39,938 bases of DNA, from assembly GCA_029553165.1 (NCBI GenBank), contig JAKPCT010000137.1, forward strand, positions 1-39,938. Direction: 5' to 3'. Origin of the DNA: Bacillota bacterium. Lineage in GTDB: Bacteria > Bacillota > UBA4882 > UBA8346. The notes under the pieces were generated by a model, which worked only from the letters and a program-made list of their open reading frames with translations, searched no databases and was not told the DNA's origin. Shown here in pieces: positions 26,647 to 35,958 of this stretch. Every line of letters starts with the position of its first letter. Position 1 is the first letter of the stretch. The translations under genes were made by a program, and so were the position numbers.

Positions 26647-26719
26647 TCGCAAATGTTCCTCCCAAACTCAACTAAACTATCAATATGCTGAAGTTGTAAA
26701 AAGTATTATTGAATAAAAA

Positions 26720-26760
26720 TTAAAAAAAATAAAATACTCCATCATTGAAGTATTTTATTT
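26720..26760 (-). terminator. Rho-independent terminator after the phosphohexomutase gene
   Basis: An 11-bp AT-rich stem AATAAAATACT (26728-26738) pairs with 26749-26759 around a 10-base loop, followed on the minus strand by a run of eight T. It lies 33 bases past the stop at 26793 and separates the precursor genes from the export and assembly genes. Confidence 0.8.
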
Positions 26761-26792
26761 TAAAATTTGAATTAATTATAATTTTTTATCAA

Positions 26793-28190
26793 TCAATACT
26801 CCCAGTCAAACTCGCCAACCTCCGGAAAACTACCAAGCACCTCTTTAAATTGGGCGGTGATCTGTTCCAGATCAGCCTGGTTTTTAGCTTCACACCGGGC
26901 AACAATTACCGGTTGGGTATTTGAAGCACGGACTAACCCCCAACCAGACGGAAATAGCACCCGGGCACCATCAACCTCAATAATTTCATTGGTCTGACGA
27001 AATTTTTCCTTAAACAATTCCACCACCCGGAATTTATCCCGGTCAGCACAAGGTACTTTGGTCTCTGCAGTTGAGTAATATTTGGGAACACTGCTTAATA
27101 AGCTCGACAGACTTGCTCCGGTCCGCGAGAGAATCCGTAATAAGCGGCCGGCAGCATAAAAGGCATCATCAAATCCAAAATATTCATCCGCAAAGAACAT
27201 ATGCCCTGACATCTCACCCGTAAACACGGCACCAATCTCTTTCATCTTCGCTTTGATCAATGAATGTCCCGTCCTAAAAAACAACGGTTTACCGCCAAGC
27301 CGCTCGATCTCTTCAACCAGCGCCTGTGAGCATTTAACTTCAACAATACACTGGGTACCAGGATATTGCGGAAGGATTTCACGCCAGTATAACGCCATCA
27401 ACTGGTCACCCCAGATAATTTGCCCCTCATTATCAACCACTCCAAGCCGATCGCCGTCACCGTCAAATCCAATACCAACATCGGCTTTCTTCTCCAACAC
27501 CAATTTTCTTAGATAGTGGAGATTCTTTGATGATACCGGGTCCGGATGGTGGTTCGGAAAATTCCCGTCCGACTCACAAAAGATCGGAAATACCTTGCAG
27601 CCTAACTTCTTTAAAAATGCTTCCGCAAATAAACTGGCGGTGCCATTACCACAGTCTACAGCGACAGTCAACTTTCTTCCTTCCAGTCTGATCTTGCTGC
27701 ACAACATCTCCAGATAGTCATCGCTTGGCTGACGGTATTCCACCAGACTCTCAACAATCGGTAAGATTGCAATCTCTTGGTTTAACTCCTCAGTTATCTT
27801 CAGCAGTTTCTGGATCTCTTCGCCATAGATTGTTCCGGAACCCAATGCAATTTTAAAACCATTAAATTCCGATGGGTTGTGACTGGCGGTAATCATTACC
27901 CCGGCATTGATGTTATATAAAACTCTTGAATAATAAAACAATGGCGAAATTACGGTCCCAATATCCACCACTTTGCATCCCGCATTCGTCAAGCCGGCAA
28001 CCAACCCATCCCGGATCCGATCGGAACTCAAACGATTATCACGTCCAACCAGGATTGTAGTTTCGCCATGCTCCTTCATGTACTTCGCAACCGCTTTGCC
28101 AAACAAAAACATAAACTCCGATTTTAAATCTTCGTCCGCAATCCCGCGAATATCATATTCACGAAACATCTCCGGATTAACAACTACCAT
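26793..28190 (-). CDS. Phosphomannomutase/phosphoglucomutase
   Basis: A 465-residue alpha-D-phosphohexomutase that interconverts 6-phospho and 1-phospho forms of mannose and glucose. The phosphoserine loop TASHNPSEFNG places the catalytic serine at S103, the metal loop DGDGDR is at 243-248, the sugar-specificity loop is GEMSGHMFF, and the phosphate-binding loop RASNTQPVIVARCEA is near the C-terminus. GEMSGH is typical of dual-specificity PMM/PGM enzymes (AlgC/ManB type). It should feed both GDP-mannose and UDP-glucose/dTDP-glucose synthesis in this locus. A strong GGAGG precedes the ATG, and the gene follows ugd by 22 bases. Confidence 0.95.
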   Translation of the reverse strand: MVVVNPEMFREYDIRGIADEDLKSEFMFLFGKAVAKYMKEHGETTILVGRDNRLSSDRIRDGLVAGLTNAGCKVVDIGTVISPLFYYSRVLYNINAGVMITASHNPSEFNGFKIALGSGTIYGEEIQKLLKITEELNQEIAILPIVESLVEYRQPSDDYLEMLCSKIRLEGRKLTVAVDCGNGTASLFAEAFLKKLGCKVFPIFCESDGNFPNHHPDPVSSKNLHYLRKLVLEKKADVGIGFDGDGDRLGVVDNEGQIIWGDQLMALYWREILPQYPGTQCIVEVKCSQALVEEIERLGGKPLFFRTGHSLIKAKMKEIGAVFTGEMSGHMFFADEYFGFDDAFYAAGRLLRILSRTGASLSSLLSSVPKYYSTAETKVPCADRDKFRVVELFKEKFRQTNEIIEVDGARVLFPSGWGLVRASNTQPVIVARCEAKNQADLEQITAQFKEVLGSFPEVGEFDWEY

Positions 28191-28212
28191 TCCAGATCCT
28201 CCTTATTAATCA

Positions 28213-29517
28213 TCATCTACCAACACCCTCATAAGTAGTAAAACCGGCTGCCGCCGCCTCTTCCTTGGTATAAATGTTCCTAAGATCGATCAAAACCGGC
28301 TGTTTCAACAGTTGCTTCAATCGATTTAGGTCCAGACGCCGGTAGGAGTTCCATTCGGTAATTATCACCAGAGCATCAGCGGCTTCCGCAGTTTGATAAG
28401 GGTCATCGCAAAAAGCGATCGCATTTCCAAAGAGCTTCCGTGCTTCATTCATCGCAACCGGATCATGGGCCTTAATCCTGGCACCTGCTTGAAGCAAGCC
28501 TTCGATAATCGTAATTGAAGGTGCTTCCCGCATATCATCAGTATTAGGTTTGAAAGCCAGACCCAAAATCGCAATCGTTTTACCGTTAAGTTCCCCCAGA
28601 ACTTTTTTGATCTTGGAAACCATCCGCTGCTTTTGATTTTCATTGGCCGTTACCACTGTCTCAACTAACGATACCCGCTCACCATGCTGCTTGGCAATAT
28701 GGACAAGTGCTCTGGTATCTTTTGGGAAACAGGAACCTCCATAACCCGGGCCCGCATGTAAAAACTTCAACCCGATCCGGCCATCAAGCCCAATCCCTTT
28801 AGCCACAACCTGAACATCCCCACCAACAGCTTCACATAAATTAGCCAATTCATTAATAAAAGTAATCTTAGTTGCTAAAAAGGCATTGGAAGCATATTTA
28901 ATCAACTCCGCAGTCTCTGGATTGGTCAAAACAAAGGGAGTGTCGATCAGATACAAGGTACGATAAACTTCTTTCATTAATGTTTCGGCTTTCTCCGTAC
29001 GGGTTCCGATAATAACCCGGTCCGGGCGCATAAAATCTCCAATGGCGCTTCCCTCGCGTAAAAACTCCGGATTACTTACAACATCAAACTCAATCGACCC
29101 CCGCAAATGCTGCTTAACAATCTCGGTAACCCGTTTAGCCGTACCAACCGGTACTGTCGACTTATTGACAATCACTTTATAGTCCTTCATAAAACCGGCA
29201 ACTTCTGCCGCAACCGCTTCAACCTGACTCAAATCAGCCGACCCATCCGGAAGCGAAGGCGTCCCGACTGCGATAAAAATAACGGTGGAGTTATTGACTC
29301 CTTCACCAATATCAGTAGTAAACGTCAAACGGCCTTCATTAAAACCACGTAAAACTAAATCTTCCAGCCCCGGTTCATAGATTGGGATGATACCCTGCTT
29401 CAAATTTTCAATCTTTGACTGTTCTTTATCAACACAAGTAATAAAATGACCAAAATCGGCCAAACAAGCGGCAGTTACCAATCCGACATAACCGGAACCA
29501 ATAACTGTAATCTTCAT
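28213..29517 (-). CDS. UDP-glucose 6-dehydrogenase family
   Basis: A 434-residue NAD-dependent nucleotide-sugar dehydrogenase that oxidises a 6-hydroxyl to a carboxylate in two steps. The N-terminal Rossmann motif is MKITVIGSGYVGLVTA, the central domain has SNPEFLREGSAIGDF, and the catalytic cysteine is C263 in GPGYGGSCFPKDTRAL. The third domain shows LAFKPNTDDMREAPS. UDP-glucose is the likely substrate, because a UDP-glucuronate-epimerase-like gene lies directly upstream. I chose ATG 29517, which fits the conserved N-terminus; an upstream TTG at 29532 overlaps the previous gene. The start follows the previous stop by 4 bases. Confidence 0.93.
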   Translation of the reverse strand: MKITVIGSGYVGLVTAACLADFGHFITCVDKEQSKIENLKQGIIPIYEPGLEDLVLRGFNEGRLTFTTDIGEGVNNSTVIFIAVGTPSLPDGSADLSQVEAVAAEVAGFMKDYKVIVNKSTVPVGTAKRVTEIVKQHLRGSIEFDVVSNPEFLREGSAIGDFMRPDRVIIGTRTEKAETLMKEVYRTLYLIDTPFVLTNPETAELIKYASNAFLATKITFINELANLCEAVGGDVQVVAKGIGLDGRIGLKFLHAGPGYGGSCFPKDTRALVHIAKQHGERVSLVETVVTANENQKQRMVSKIKKVLGELNGKTIAILGLAFKPNTDDMREAPSITIIEGLLQAGARIKAHDPVAMNEARKLFGNAIAFCDDPYQTAEAADALVIITEWNSYRRLDLNRLKQLLKQPVLIDLRNIYTKEEAAAAGFTTYEGVGR

Positions 29518-29521
29518 CTCT

Positions 29522-30481
29522 TCAACCCCCAATTCTATTCTTCTTTAACCAATCAACATACCTTTTAATCCCTTCATCAAACTTTATTTTGGGATGGTAG
29601 TTTAATAACCGGGCAGCCTTGTTCAGATCGGCCCAAGTCTTTGGCACGTCACCAAGTTGCGGTGGTAAGTAACTTAATTTGGCCTTTATTTTTAATTCTG
29701 CCTCAAGCGCAGTTACCATCTCTTGCAACGAGATTGTCTGATTATTACCTAAATTAATCACTTCAAAGTTGGTTGCCCGATAATTAATTGCCGCAATGAT
29801 TCCATCAATAATATCACTGATAAAGGTATAATCACGGTAAGTATCCCCGTTACCGTAAAAGGGAATGGCCTCCCCGGCTAACATCAGTTTGGCAAACTTA
29901 CTGATCGCCAGATCCGGACGTTGCCGCGGACCATAAACCGTAAAAAATCTTAACCCGATAAAACGGATTCCATATAAGTGTGAATAAACATGCCCCAATA
30001 GCTCCCCGCTCACTTTGGTGCTTGCATAGGGACTGATCGGTAACAGTACATGATCCGTCTCCTTCCAGGGAACATTGGGATTAACCCCATAGACACTTGA
30101 CGATGAAGCAAAGACAAACTGCTTACATCCAGTCTCTTTAGCTAACTCCAACAGATTTTGGGTCCCCTGCACATTAACCTGTTGGTAAGTCAAGGGATCT
30201 TCAATACTGGGACGTACTCCGGCCCTGGCTGCCAAATGAATTATCACATCATACGCTGTTAAACCTGCTTTTTGCAGTAACTCGTGATAATTACAGATGT
30301 CTAATCGGTAGAGACGGTAATCTGGATTGTTAATATGCTCTTTGATGTTGGCTTCTTTAATTTCCGGATCATAGTACGGGTCAAAGTTATCAATAACCGT
30401 TACTAACCACCCTTCAGCCAACAACCTGTCCACTAAACTACTTCCAATAAATCCGGCCCCGCCGGTTACTAATGCATGCAT
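29522..30481 (-). CDS. NAD-dependent epimerase, probably UDP-glucuronate 4-epimerase
   Basis: A 319-residue extended SDR. TGGAGFIGSS (residues 6-15) binds NAD; FASSSSVYG and the Y152-xxx-K156 pair in YASTKVSGE are catalytic. The stretch IDNFDPYYDPEIKEANI is characteristic of the UDP-glucuronate 4-epimerase (CapI/LspL) branch. Together with the dehydrogenase encoded next it would provide UDP-galacturonate. A UDP-GlcNAc(A) substrate is a possible alternative. It follows the VanZ-like gene by 20 bases. Confidence 0.88.
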   Translation of the reverse strand: MHALVTGGAGFIGSSLVDRLLAEGWLVTVIDNFDPYYDPEIKEANIKEHINNPDYRLYRLDICNYHELLQKAGLTAYDVIIHLAARAGVRPSIEDPLTYQQVNVQGTQNLLELAKETGCKQFVFASSSSVYGVNPNVPWKETDHVLLPISPYASTKVSGELLGHVYSHLYGIRFIGLRFFTVYGPRQRPDLAISKFAKLMLAGEAIPFYGNGDTYRDYTFISDIIDGIIAAINYRATNFEVINLGNNQTISLQEMVTALEAELKIKAKLSYLPPQLGDVPKTWADLNKAARLLNYHPKIKFDEGIKRYVDWLKKNRIGG

Positions 30482-30501
30482 CCAATCTGCTCCGTTTGCT
30501 A

Positions 30502-30945
30502 CTATTTTTGGTTTTTAGCCAGCTTTTTTATCAGTAGCTGATTTACAGCCAAACTAATGCTAATTGCGCCACATAGGTCCAATAATACATCCAAAAGGCT
30601 TCCGCTACGAAAGCCACTTTGTGACTGGACATACTCATCTAAGCCCGCAACTGCCAAAATACTGAACCAGGAGAGCAAAATACTTCTCTCCCGAAATCCC
30701 CACAGATAATAGTAATACCAAAAGAGGATTCCAAAAAGGCCATACCCTAAAAAATGGATTGTCTTGCGAATGAACAAGATTAAGTAATGAGCTGATTCTG
30801 GTATAAGCCGAAACTTATTGATCAAGAATTGTTCCCAGTAACCGCCACCCCAACTTGGTTCCATTGAAGTATACAAAATGAATATGATAATCGCAGCAAT
30901 CGTTAACGAAAGAAAACTGATTTTCAGTCTATTGATACAGGTCAT
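30502..30945 (-). CDS. VanZ-family membrane protein
   Basis: A 147-residue membrane protein with four hydrophobic segments. The VanZ-like signatures are RKTIHFLGYGLFGILFWYYY in the second segment and DEYVQSQSGFRSGSLLDVLLD, a conserved Asp-Glu/Gln/Arg/Asp pattern, before the last one. VanZ-family proteins are linked to teicoplanin resistance in enterococci, but most occur in other settings and have no defined reaction. Such small proteins are often seen beside capsule genes. It is the first gene after the possible weak terminator near 31083, so it may start a transcription unit with the epimerase, ugd and phosphohexomutase genes. Confidence 0.85.
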   Translation of the reverse strand: MTCINRLKISFLSLTIAAIIIFILYTSMEPSWGGGYWEQFLINKFRLIPESAHYLILFIRKTIHFLGYGLFGILFWYYYYLWGFRERSILLSWFSILAVAGLDEYVQSQSGFRSGSLLDVLLDLCGAISISLAVNQLLIKKLAKNQK

Positions 30946-31073
30946 TTTAGAAGGGTTTATTTATATGCCTTTCCGATTATGTTACTGATTTAACAATATA
31001 ACAATACCATAATTTCCTTATTAATTAAACCAGTAATAATACTTAAACTGATTACTAAAATTAAAATACTGAA

Positions 31074-31101
31074 ATTAAAAACCTCTTCAGAGTGTTAAGA
31101 G
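31074..31101 (-). terminator. Possible weak terminator after the Wzi-like gene
   Basis: CTCTT (31083-31087) and AAGAG (31097-31101) can form a short stem with a 9-base loop, followed on the minus strand by GTTTTTAATTT. The stem is only 5 bp, so the call is tentative. It is 43 bases past the stop at 31144. Confidence 0.35.
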
Positions 31102-31143
31102 CTCTTGTTTTATCATTACTGAATTCTCCTTATTTACAGATAT

Positions 31144-32667
31144 TCAAAATAGCTTTGCCAAGATTAACTCCAATAAATAATCTGATTTAGAATCTTCTGA
31201 TTGTTTGGTTACCGACCATCCAATTGTTGAAATTAATGCAACATCCGGACAAATCTTAGTTCTACCGGTTATCCACAGCGAATGCAGCGTTTTGGAGTCA
31301 GCAGCACTACGATTCATTACTAATGATTCATAATTGAACGCCACCTGTGTCCCATCAGTCCAATAATGATTGAGCCGGAGTAACCAGCGTCCGGAATCGC
31401 ACCCCATTGCATCACCGATAATTTGATCCCGAAAGACATAGCCATCAGTATATACCCAGTGACGATACCAGGCATCGGATGTTGTTGCTCCTTCAACCAG
31501 CAGATCCCAACTACCATCAACACTTAATCTTGGAAAATAGATACCCCAGACTCCGGCTATTTTTGAAGGTAACGGCGGAAGCGATCCGGCCTGGTCTTCT
31601 CCATAGATTTCCCCATACAAGATTAAGTTATTTATCTTGGGAAGCCGCCATGCAAAATCAAACCCGGCAATTGAATCCCATCTTTCAGCATCAGTGGTAC
31701 CGGCATTCCTCCCCAACAGAAAATCGTCAAGATCGTCCCAGCCAACCGAACGTCCTTTACCGCCGACGATCGAAGTTAACACTACCGCAAACGTGAGATC
31801 TTTAGTTGGCGAAAAATCAAACCTGCCACCGATGAAAGACGTTTCCGCAACATCATTCCGATAACGATCCGGTTCACTGATAAAAAAGGTAGTATTCATC
31901 TCATTCAATAAACTAAACCAACCATTCAATCTAAATGGTTCAAGGTTCGCTATTTTCATCATCAGTTGCGGACGACTGTTATTACTTAAAATCAAACTAC
32001 CCCGTCTGCCATGCCCCCACCACATGGATTCTTTACCAAACTGAAGCGAAAGGTTACTAAAACCGGTTTTGAAATAACCGGATTCCAGATTTAATTGATA
32101 CTGATCCTCCTCATTGTAACTCAACTCCGGCGTCAATGATACCAACAGCAGATCATTGATCTCTCCCTCAAGGTTGAACGATACTCTGGAATTGAATTTT
32201 AGAGCAAGTTGGTCACCATTGTTATTAATATTTAGAGGTTGATAGGATGATTTGGTATAACTCTGTGACAATGTCTGCCCATCATAGTAAGCAGTCGACC
32301 AAGCTAACCGACGGAATTCAATCTGATTTTTCTCTTCTGCTCCCTGGATGATTGCCAGCTCTTTGGAAAACTCGGTTTCTAATTCCGCGATCAATGTTTG
32401 GACATAGGGTGAAAGTTCGCGTTCAGAATCAACTATTGCTGCTTTAACATCTAAAATCCATTTTGCGATCTGCATCCGGGTATAAGGTTTAGCCCCTGGA
32501 GTAACACGCAAAAAACCCAAACCGGTCAGCTTTTCAAGATAAAGATAATAAAGGCTGTCAAGCGGAAGATTGGCGGAATTTAAGCTAGCTTCACCTCTTG
32601 CACCAACCTGCAAAACACCTAAAAAAAAGAGCCCTAAAAAAATACTAATAATCAACTTTTTAGTCAT
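31144..32667 (-). CDS. Wzi-like capsule assembly outer-membrane protein
   Basis: A 507-residue exported protein. A signal peptide covers about residues 1-26 (LIISIFLGLFFLGVLQVGARG). After a helical N-terminal region (residues 35-110, LYYLYLEKLTGLGFL onward) the rest alternates in short amphipathic beta strands rich in Trp, Tyr and Asn, as in LSLQFGKESMWWGHGRRGSL, and the chain ends in phenylalanine, the usual signal for outer-membrane barrel insertion. Proteins of the Wzi family attach capsule to the cell surface. The GKE..WWGHG motif is typical. Its presence in a Bacillota-like genome implies an outer membrane. Neighbours are the CpsB-type phosphatase upstream and the VanZ-like gene downstream. 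Confidence 0.83.
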   Translation of the reverse strand: MTKKLIISIFLGLFFLGVLQVGARGEASLNSANLPLDSLYYLYLEKLTGLGFLRVTPGAKPYTRMQIAKWILDVKAAIVDSERELSPYVQTLIAELETEFSKELAIIQGAEEKNQIEFRRLAWSTAYYDGQTLSQSYTKSSYQPLNINNNGDQLALKFNSRVSFNLEGEINDLLLVSLTPELSYNEEDQYQLNLESGYFKTGFSNLSLQFGKESMWWGHGRRGSLILSNNSRPQLMMKIANLEPFRLNGWFSLLNEMNTTFFISEPDRYRNDVAETSFIGGRFDFSPTKDLTFAVVLTSIVGGKGRSVGWDDLDDFLLGRNAGTTDAERWDSIAGFDFAWRLPKINNLILYGEIYGEDQAGSLPPLPSKIAGVWGIYFPRLSVDGSWDLLVEGATTSDAWYRHWVYTDGYVFRDQIIGDAMGCDSGRWLLRLNHYWTDGTQVAFNYESLVMNRSAADSKTLHSLWITGRTKICPDVALISTIGWSVTKQSEDSKSDYLLELILAKLF

Positions 32668-32764
32668 TAGCTAAAACAACCTCATTAATATTTTATTGAT
32701 TATTAGTATTCTTTAAATTATTATTTTAGTTCTTAAATTTTGATTTCAAATTCATAATTACAAT

Positions 32765-33529
32765 CTATCTCCAAAACGTCCACCAGTGCTGCTGTGTTCG
32801 AATATTAACTTGCTCAATCTTATGACTCTGCAGGATCCGGTTAGGGTTAATTTCAGCTATTTGGGTGGCAGCTTCTGCCCCGATAAGCTTCGTTATTCTC
32901 CTTACTGCAGCGCTAAGTAATGGTCGCCGGGATTCGACCCCATGCGCATCCGAACCCAGACAATGGACCATTCCGCTGGTTAACAGCTTTGTTGCCGTAT
33001 TGACAACCTCCTTGCCAAACTGGCCATTGATACTGGAAGCATTGAGTTGAATTAAGATCCCTCTTTCAAGCCAGCGGTTTAAGAGCTTCAGATTTTTTTG
33101 GAGTGCCAAATTCCGCTCCGGATGAGCGATAATCGGTGTTATCCCCTTAGTCTGAAGTTTAAATAGAAACTCTTCCGTAAAACCAGGGATCTCTAAAGCC
33201 GGTAGTTCAAGCAACATATAGCTGCCACCATTAATACAATATATCCCCGGATGCTCAATCCGCTTAAGCAAATCCATATTAATCATAACTTCCGCACCAG
33301 GATAGAGAGTGACATTAATTCCAGCATGCCTGGCATCTTGGTTTAGTCTTTGACAACAGTTAACAATCTCATCCCAGTCCGGTACCCATTCCGCTTCGAT
33401 TACATGTGGTGTTGCAACCAGCCCGGTACTGCCATCGGCTGCAGCCATCTTTAACATCGCCAATGCGGTTGCCGGGTCCGGAGCGCCATCATCAATCCCT
33501 GGGATTATATGAGTATGAAGGTCAATCAT
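32765..33529 (-). CDS. CpsB/CapC-type PHP tyrosine-protein phosphatase
   Basis: A 254-residue metal-dependent phosphatase of the PHP superfamily. The motif MIDLHTHIIPGIDDG holds the first metal ligands (H5, H7), followed by LVATPHVIE, GAEVMI, PIIAHPERN and CLGSDAHG, all four PHP motifs. It should remove phosphate from the tyrosine cluster of the BY-kinase encoded at 23582, cycling polymer synthesis. It lies 12 bases after the guanylyltransferase gene, far from the kinase gene, which differs from the compact wzd-wze arrangement in streptococci. Confidence 0.92.
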   Translation of the reverse strand: MIDLHTHIIPGIDDGAPDPATALAMLKMAAADGSTGLVATPHVIEAEWVPDWDEIVNCCQRLNQDARHAGINVTLYPGAEVMINMDLLKRIEHPGIYCINGGSYMLLELPALEIPGFTEEFLFKLQTKGITPIIAHPERNLALQKNLKLLNRWLERGILIQLNASSINGQFGKEVVNTATKLLTSGMVHCLGSDAHGVESRRPLLSAAVRRITKLIGAEAATQIAEINPNRILQSHKIEQVNIRTQQHWWTFWR

Positions 33530-33541
33530 TTTTCTGCTTTG

Positions 33542-34612
33542 TTATAAATAATTTTTGTGATCATCTTTCAGCTTTTCTAAAACCAGTTTAACATCCTGGG
33601 CACGTTCTTTGGGGCAGATAAGAATGGCATCATCAGTCTCAACCAAGATCAGATCGTGTACTCCAATTGCCGCCACCAATTTATTATTAGTCACCTCAAA
33701 GATACAATCCTGGGAATCAATCATCAAATAATTACTGCTATTCACGACATTGCCATCCCGGTCATGAGCCCTCACCCGGTCCAATGAAGTCCAACTCCCG
33801 ACATCATCCCAACCGATATCGACCGGGATCACATACACTTCAGGCGCCCGCTCCATAATCCCATAATCAATCGAAATCTTCTCAAATTTTTGGTACTGTT
33901 CCGCTAAAATTTCGTTGTAATTTTTCTGACCAATCGCTGTCTTAATAATCTCCAAACCCTGATGTAAATCAGGCATATATTCAGCAAACAACTGCCGTAT
34001 TGTAGCCGTTTTCCAAATAAACATCCCACTGTTCCAAAGATAACGGCCACTTGCTAAAAATTCACTGGCAGTCTCCAAATTTGGTTTCTCGGTAAACCGT
34101 TCAACATGATAAACTCCAGGTTTTTCTGCAAACTCCTGACCCATTTTAATATATCCATATCCGGTCTCAGGACGATCCGGTTTAATTCCTAAAGTGACGA
34201 TCCCCCCGGTACTTTCAGCAACAGCAGCGCCGGTAAAAAGTGTGTTACAAAATTCGGTAGTATTTTTAATAATATGATCAGCCGCCAAAACAACAGTGAC
34301 CCCATCGGGATCAGCCGCTTCAATAAACAAAGAGGCCAAACCAATACACGGAGCAGTATTACGACCTTCCGGCTCCAGGATGATATTTTGCTCCGGAATC
34401 TCCGGAAGCTGTTCTTTAATTGGACCGGCATACAGCTGGTTAGTAATAAAATAGATATTCTCACTGGGAACAATCCCGGCAACTCTTCGAACAGTCTCCT
34501 GAATCATACTTCCGTTACCGGTCAGATCAAGCAGTTGTTTCGGATGATTGATTCGACTCTTTGGCCAGAACCGTTCACCCCGCCCCCCAGCCATTATTAA
34601 AATATTCAGCAT
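33542..34612 (-). CDS. manC: Mannose-1-phosphate guanylyltransferase (second copy)
   Basis: A 356-residue GDP-mannose pyrophosphorylase, short form without an isomerase domain. Signatures are MAGGRGERFWPKSR, NTAPCIGLA, LAADHII (intact family histidine), PDRPETGYGYIKMG, RFTEKPN, YLWNSGMFIWK and VDIGWDDVGSWTSLDR. This copy looks canonical, while the paralogue at 8717 deviates at one motif. It probably provides GDP-mannose for the polysaccharide. It follows wecB by 72 bases and is followed closely by the phosphatase gene. Confidence 0.94.
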   Translation of the reverse strand: MLNILIMAGGRGERFWPKSRINHPKQLLDLTGNGSMIQETVRRVAGIVPSENIYFITNQLYAGPIKEQLPEIPEQNIILEPEGRNTAPCIGLASLFIEAADPDGVTVVLAADHIIKNTTEFCNTLFTGAAVAESTGGIVTLGIKPDRPETGYGYIKMGQEFAEKPGVYHVERFTEKPNLETASEFLASGRYLWNSGMFIWKTATIRQLFAEYMPDLHQGLEIIKTAIGQKNYNEILAEQYQKFEKISIDYGIMERAPEVYVIPVDIGWDDVGSWTSLDRVRAHDRDGNVVNSSNYLMIDSQDCIFEVTNNKLVAAIGVHDLILVETDDAILICPKERAQDVKLVLEKLKDDHKNYL

Positions 34613-34684
34613 TAAATTACCTCCGTTCCGTAGTTAGGTAAATTCGCTGGAGTTTTCCTAAATCCTTGTTTGTATAATCAGTTT

Positions 34685-35803
34685 TCATTGAACACCTAAA
34701 TACTTTAAAACCAGATCGTAGATCCGTTGTGAAGCTTTCCCGTCCCCATACGGATTTATTGCATTTGCCATTTTAATATATGCTCTATGATTATGTAAAA
34801 GATAATTAGTTTCAGTTACAATAGAATCCGGATTAATTCCAACCAGCTTGACAGTTCCTGCCTGAATCGCTTCAGGACGCTCCGTTGTATCTCTAAGTAC
34901 TAATACAGGCTTCCCTAAAGCAGGTGCCTCTTCTTGAATTCCTCCGGAATCAGTTAAAACTAAAAAACATTTACTCATAACATTCACAAACGGTTCGTAA
35001 TCAAGCGGTTCAATAATATAAATACCTTCTAAATCTTCAAATATCGTTTTAGCCAAATTCCTAATCAGGGGATTATAATGGATTGGAAATAAGACCCTAA
35101 CGTCCTCATTTGCAATCAGAATGTCGCGAATGGCTAAGAAGATTGATTCCATTGGTTTACCAAGATTTTCACGACGATGAGTAGTTAATAAGATGATCTT
35201 TTGCTGACTATCAAAGAGTTGATTTAATAGTGCATCCTTAAACTGATAGTTGTTATTTACAGTATCATAAAGGGCATCGATGACTGTATTTCCTGTTACA
35301 TAAATATTTTGAGGGTTAATTCCTTCCTGGATTAAATTTTGTTTCGCTGTCTCAGTTGGGGCAAAATGCAGATCAGACAAACAAGCAGTTAGCCTGCGAT
35401 TGATCTCCTCAGGAAAAGGTGAATATTTATTAAAGGTACGTAACCCTGCTTCAACATGTCCGATTGGGATTTGCTGATAAAACGCCGCAAAACTACATGC
35501 AAAAGTCGTGGAAGTATCACCATGAACAAGCACTAAATCCGGTTTTTCAATTCTCAAGATTTCTTCAATACCTAATAAAATTTTGGTTGTTATTGTAGTT
35601 AAGCTCTGTCCCGAGCGCATTATATCTAAATCATAATCAGGTTGAATCTTAAATAAGGTTAATATTTGATCAAGCATTTCCCGATGTTGTGCGGTAACAA
35701 TGATTTTAATCTCTACCTTTTTATTTTTACGAAATATTTTTATCAGGGGAGCCATTTTGATCGCTTCCGGACGGGTACCAAAGATGATCATAATCTTTTT
35801 CAA
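34685..35803 (-). CDS. wecB: UDP-N-acetylglucosamine 2-epimerase (non-hydrolysing)
   Basis: A 372-residue GT-B-fold epimerase that makes UDP-ManNAc from UDP-GlcNAc. The N-terminus KIMIIFGTRPEAIKMAPLI, HGDTSTTFACS, HVEAGLRTF, VTGNTVIDALYD and DSGGIQEEAPALGKPVL with RDTTERPEA are the family's active-site stretches. It is the first gene after the terminator at 35893, so it may start a transcription unit. UDP-ManNAc could enter the capsule or a secondary wall polymer. A dedicated UDP-ManNAc dehydrogenase was not identified, unless the dehydrogenase at 28213 plays that role. Confidence 0.95.
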   Translation of the reverse strand: MKKIMIIFGTRPEAIKMAPLIKIFRKNKKVEIKIIVTAQHREMLDQILTLFKIQPDYDLDIMRSGQSLTTITTKILLGIEEILRIEKPDLVLVHGDTSTTFACSFAAFYQQIPIGHVEAGLRTFNKYSPFPEEINRRLTACLSDLHFAPTETAKQNLIQEGINPQNIYVTGNTVIDALYDTVNNNYQFKDALLNQLFDSQQKIILLTTHRRENLGKPMESIFLAIRDILIANEDVRVLFPIHYNPLIRNLAKTIFEDLEGIYIIEPLDYEPFVNVMSKCFLVLTDSGGIQEEAPALGKPVLVLRDTTERPEAIQAGTVKLVGINPDSIVTETNYLLHNHRAYIKMANAINPYGDGKASQRIYDLVLKYLGVQ

Positions 35804-35892
35804 AGAAACACCTCAAAAGATCAGAATAGATATTAAATTCTATTAAGATCTTTAAGGTTTTAATCCATTATGTTTTATTTATCTTATCAAAA

Positions 35893-35929
35893 TAAAAAAA
35901 GCTCTTCTCTTTTCAATTGAGTGAGCTTC
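35893..35929 (-). terminator. Rho-independent terminator after rfbD
   Basis: AAGCTC (35899-35904) pairs with GAGCTT (35923-35928), and an inner CTC/GAG extends the stem around an AT-rich loop. On the minus strand it is followed by a run of seven T. It is 30 bases past the rfbD stop at 35959 and ends the rfbACBD unit. Confidence 0.78.
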
Positions 35930-35958
35930 TTCATAAAATCTTCTCTAAATAATCGAGA

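Noticed and set aside
26653..26719. Promoter for the export unit
   Set aside because: A promoter is expected here, but no -35/-10 pair with good spacing stood out, so no site is listed.
34189..34600. Open frames of about 100 codons on both strands inside manC
   Set aside because: They overlap intact guanylyltransferase motifs and lack ribosome binding sites.
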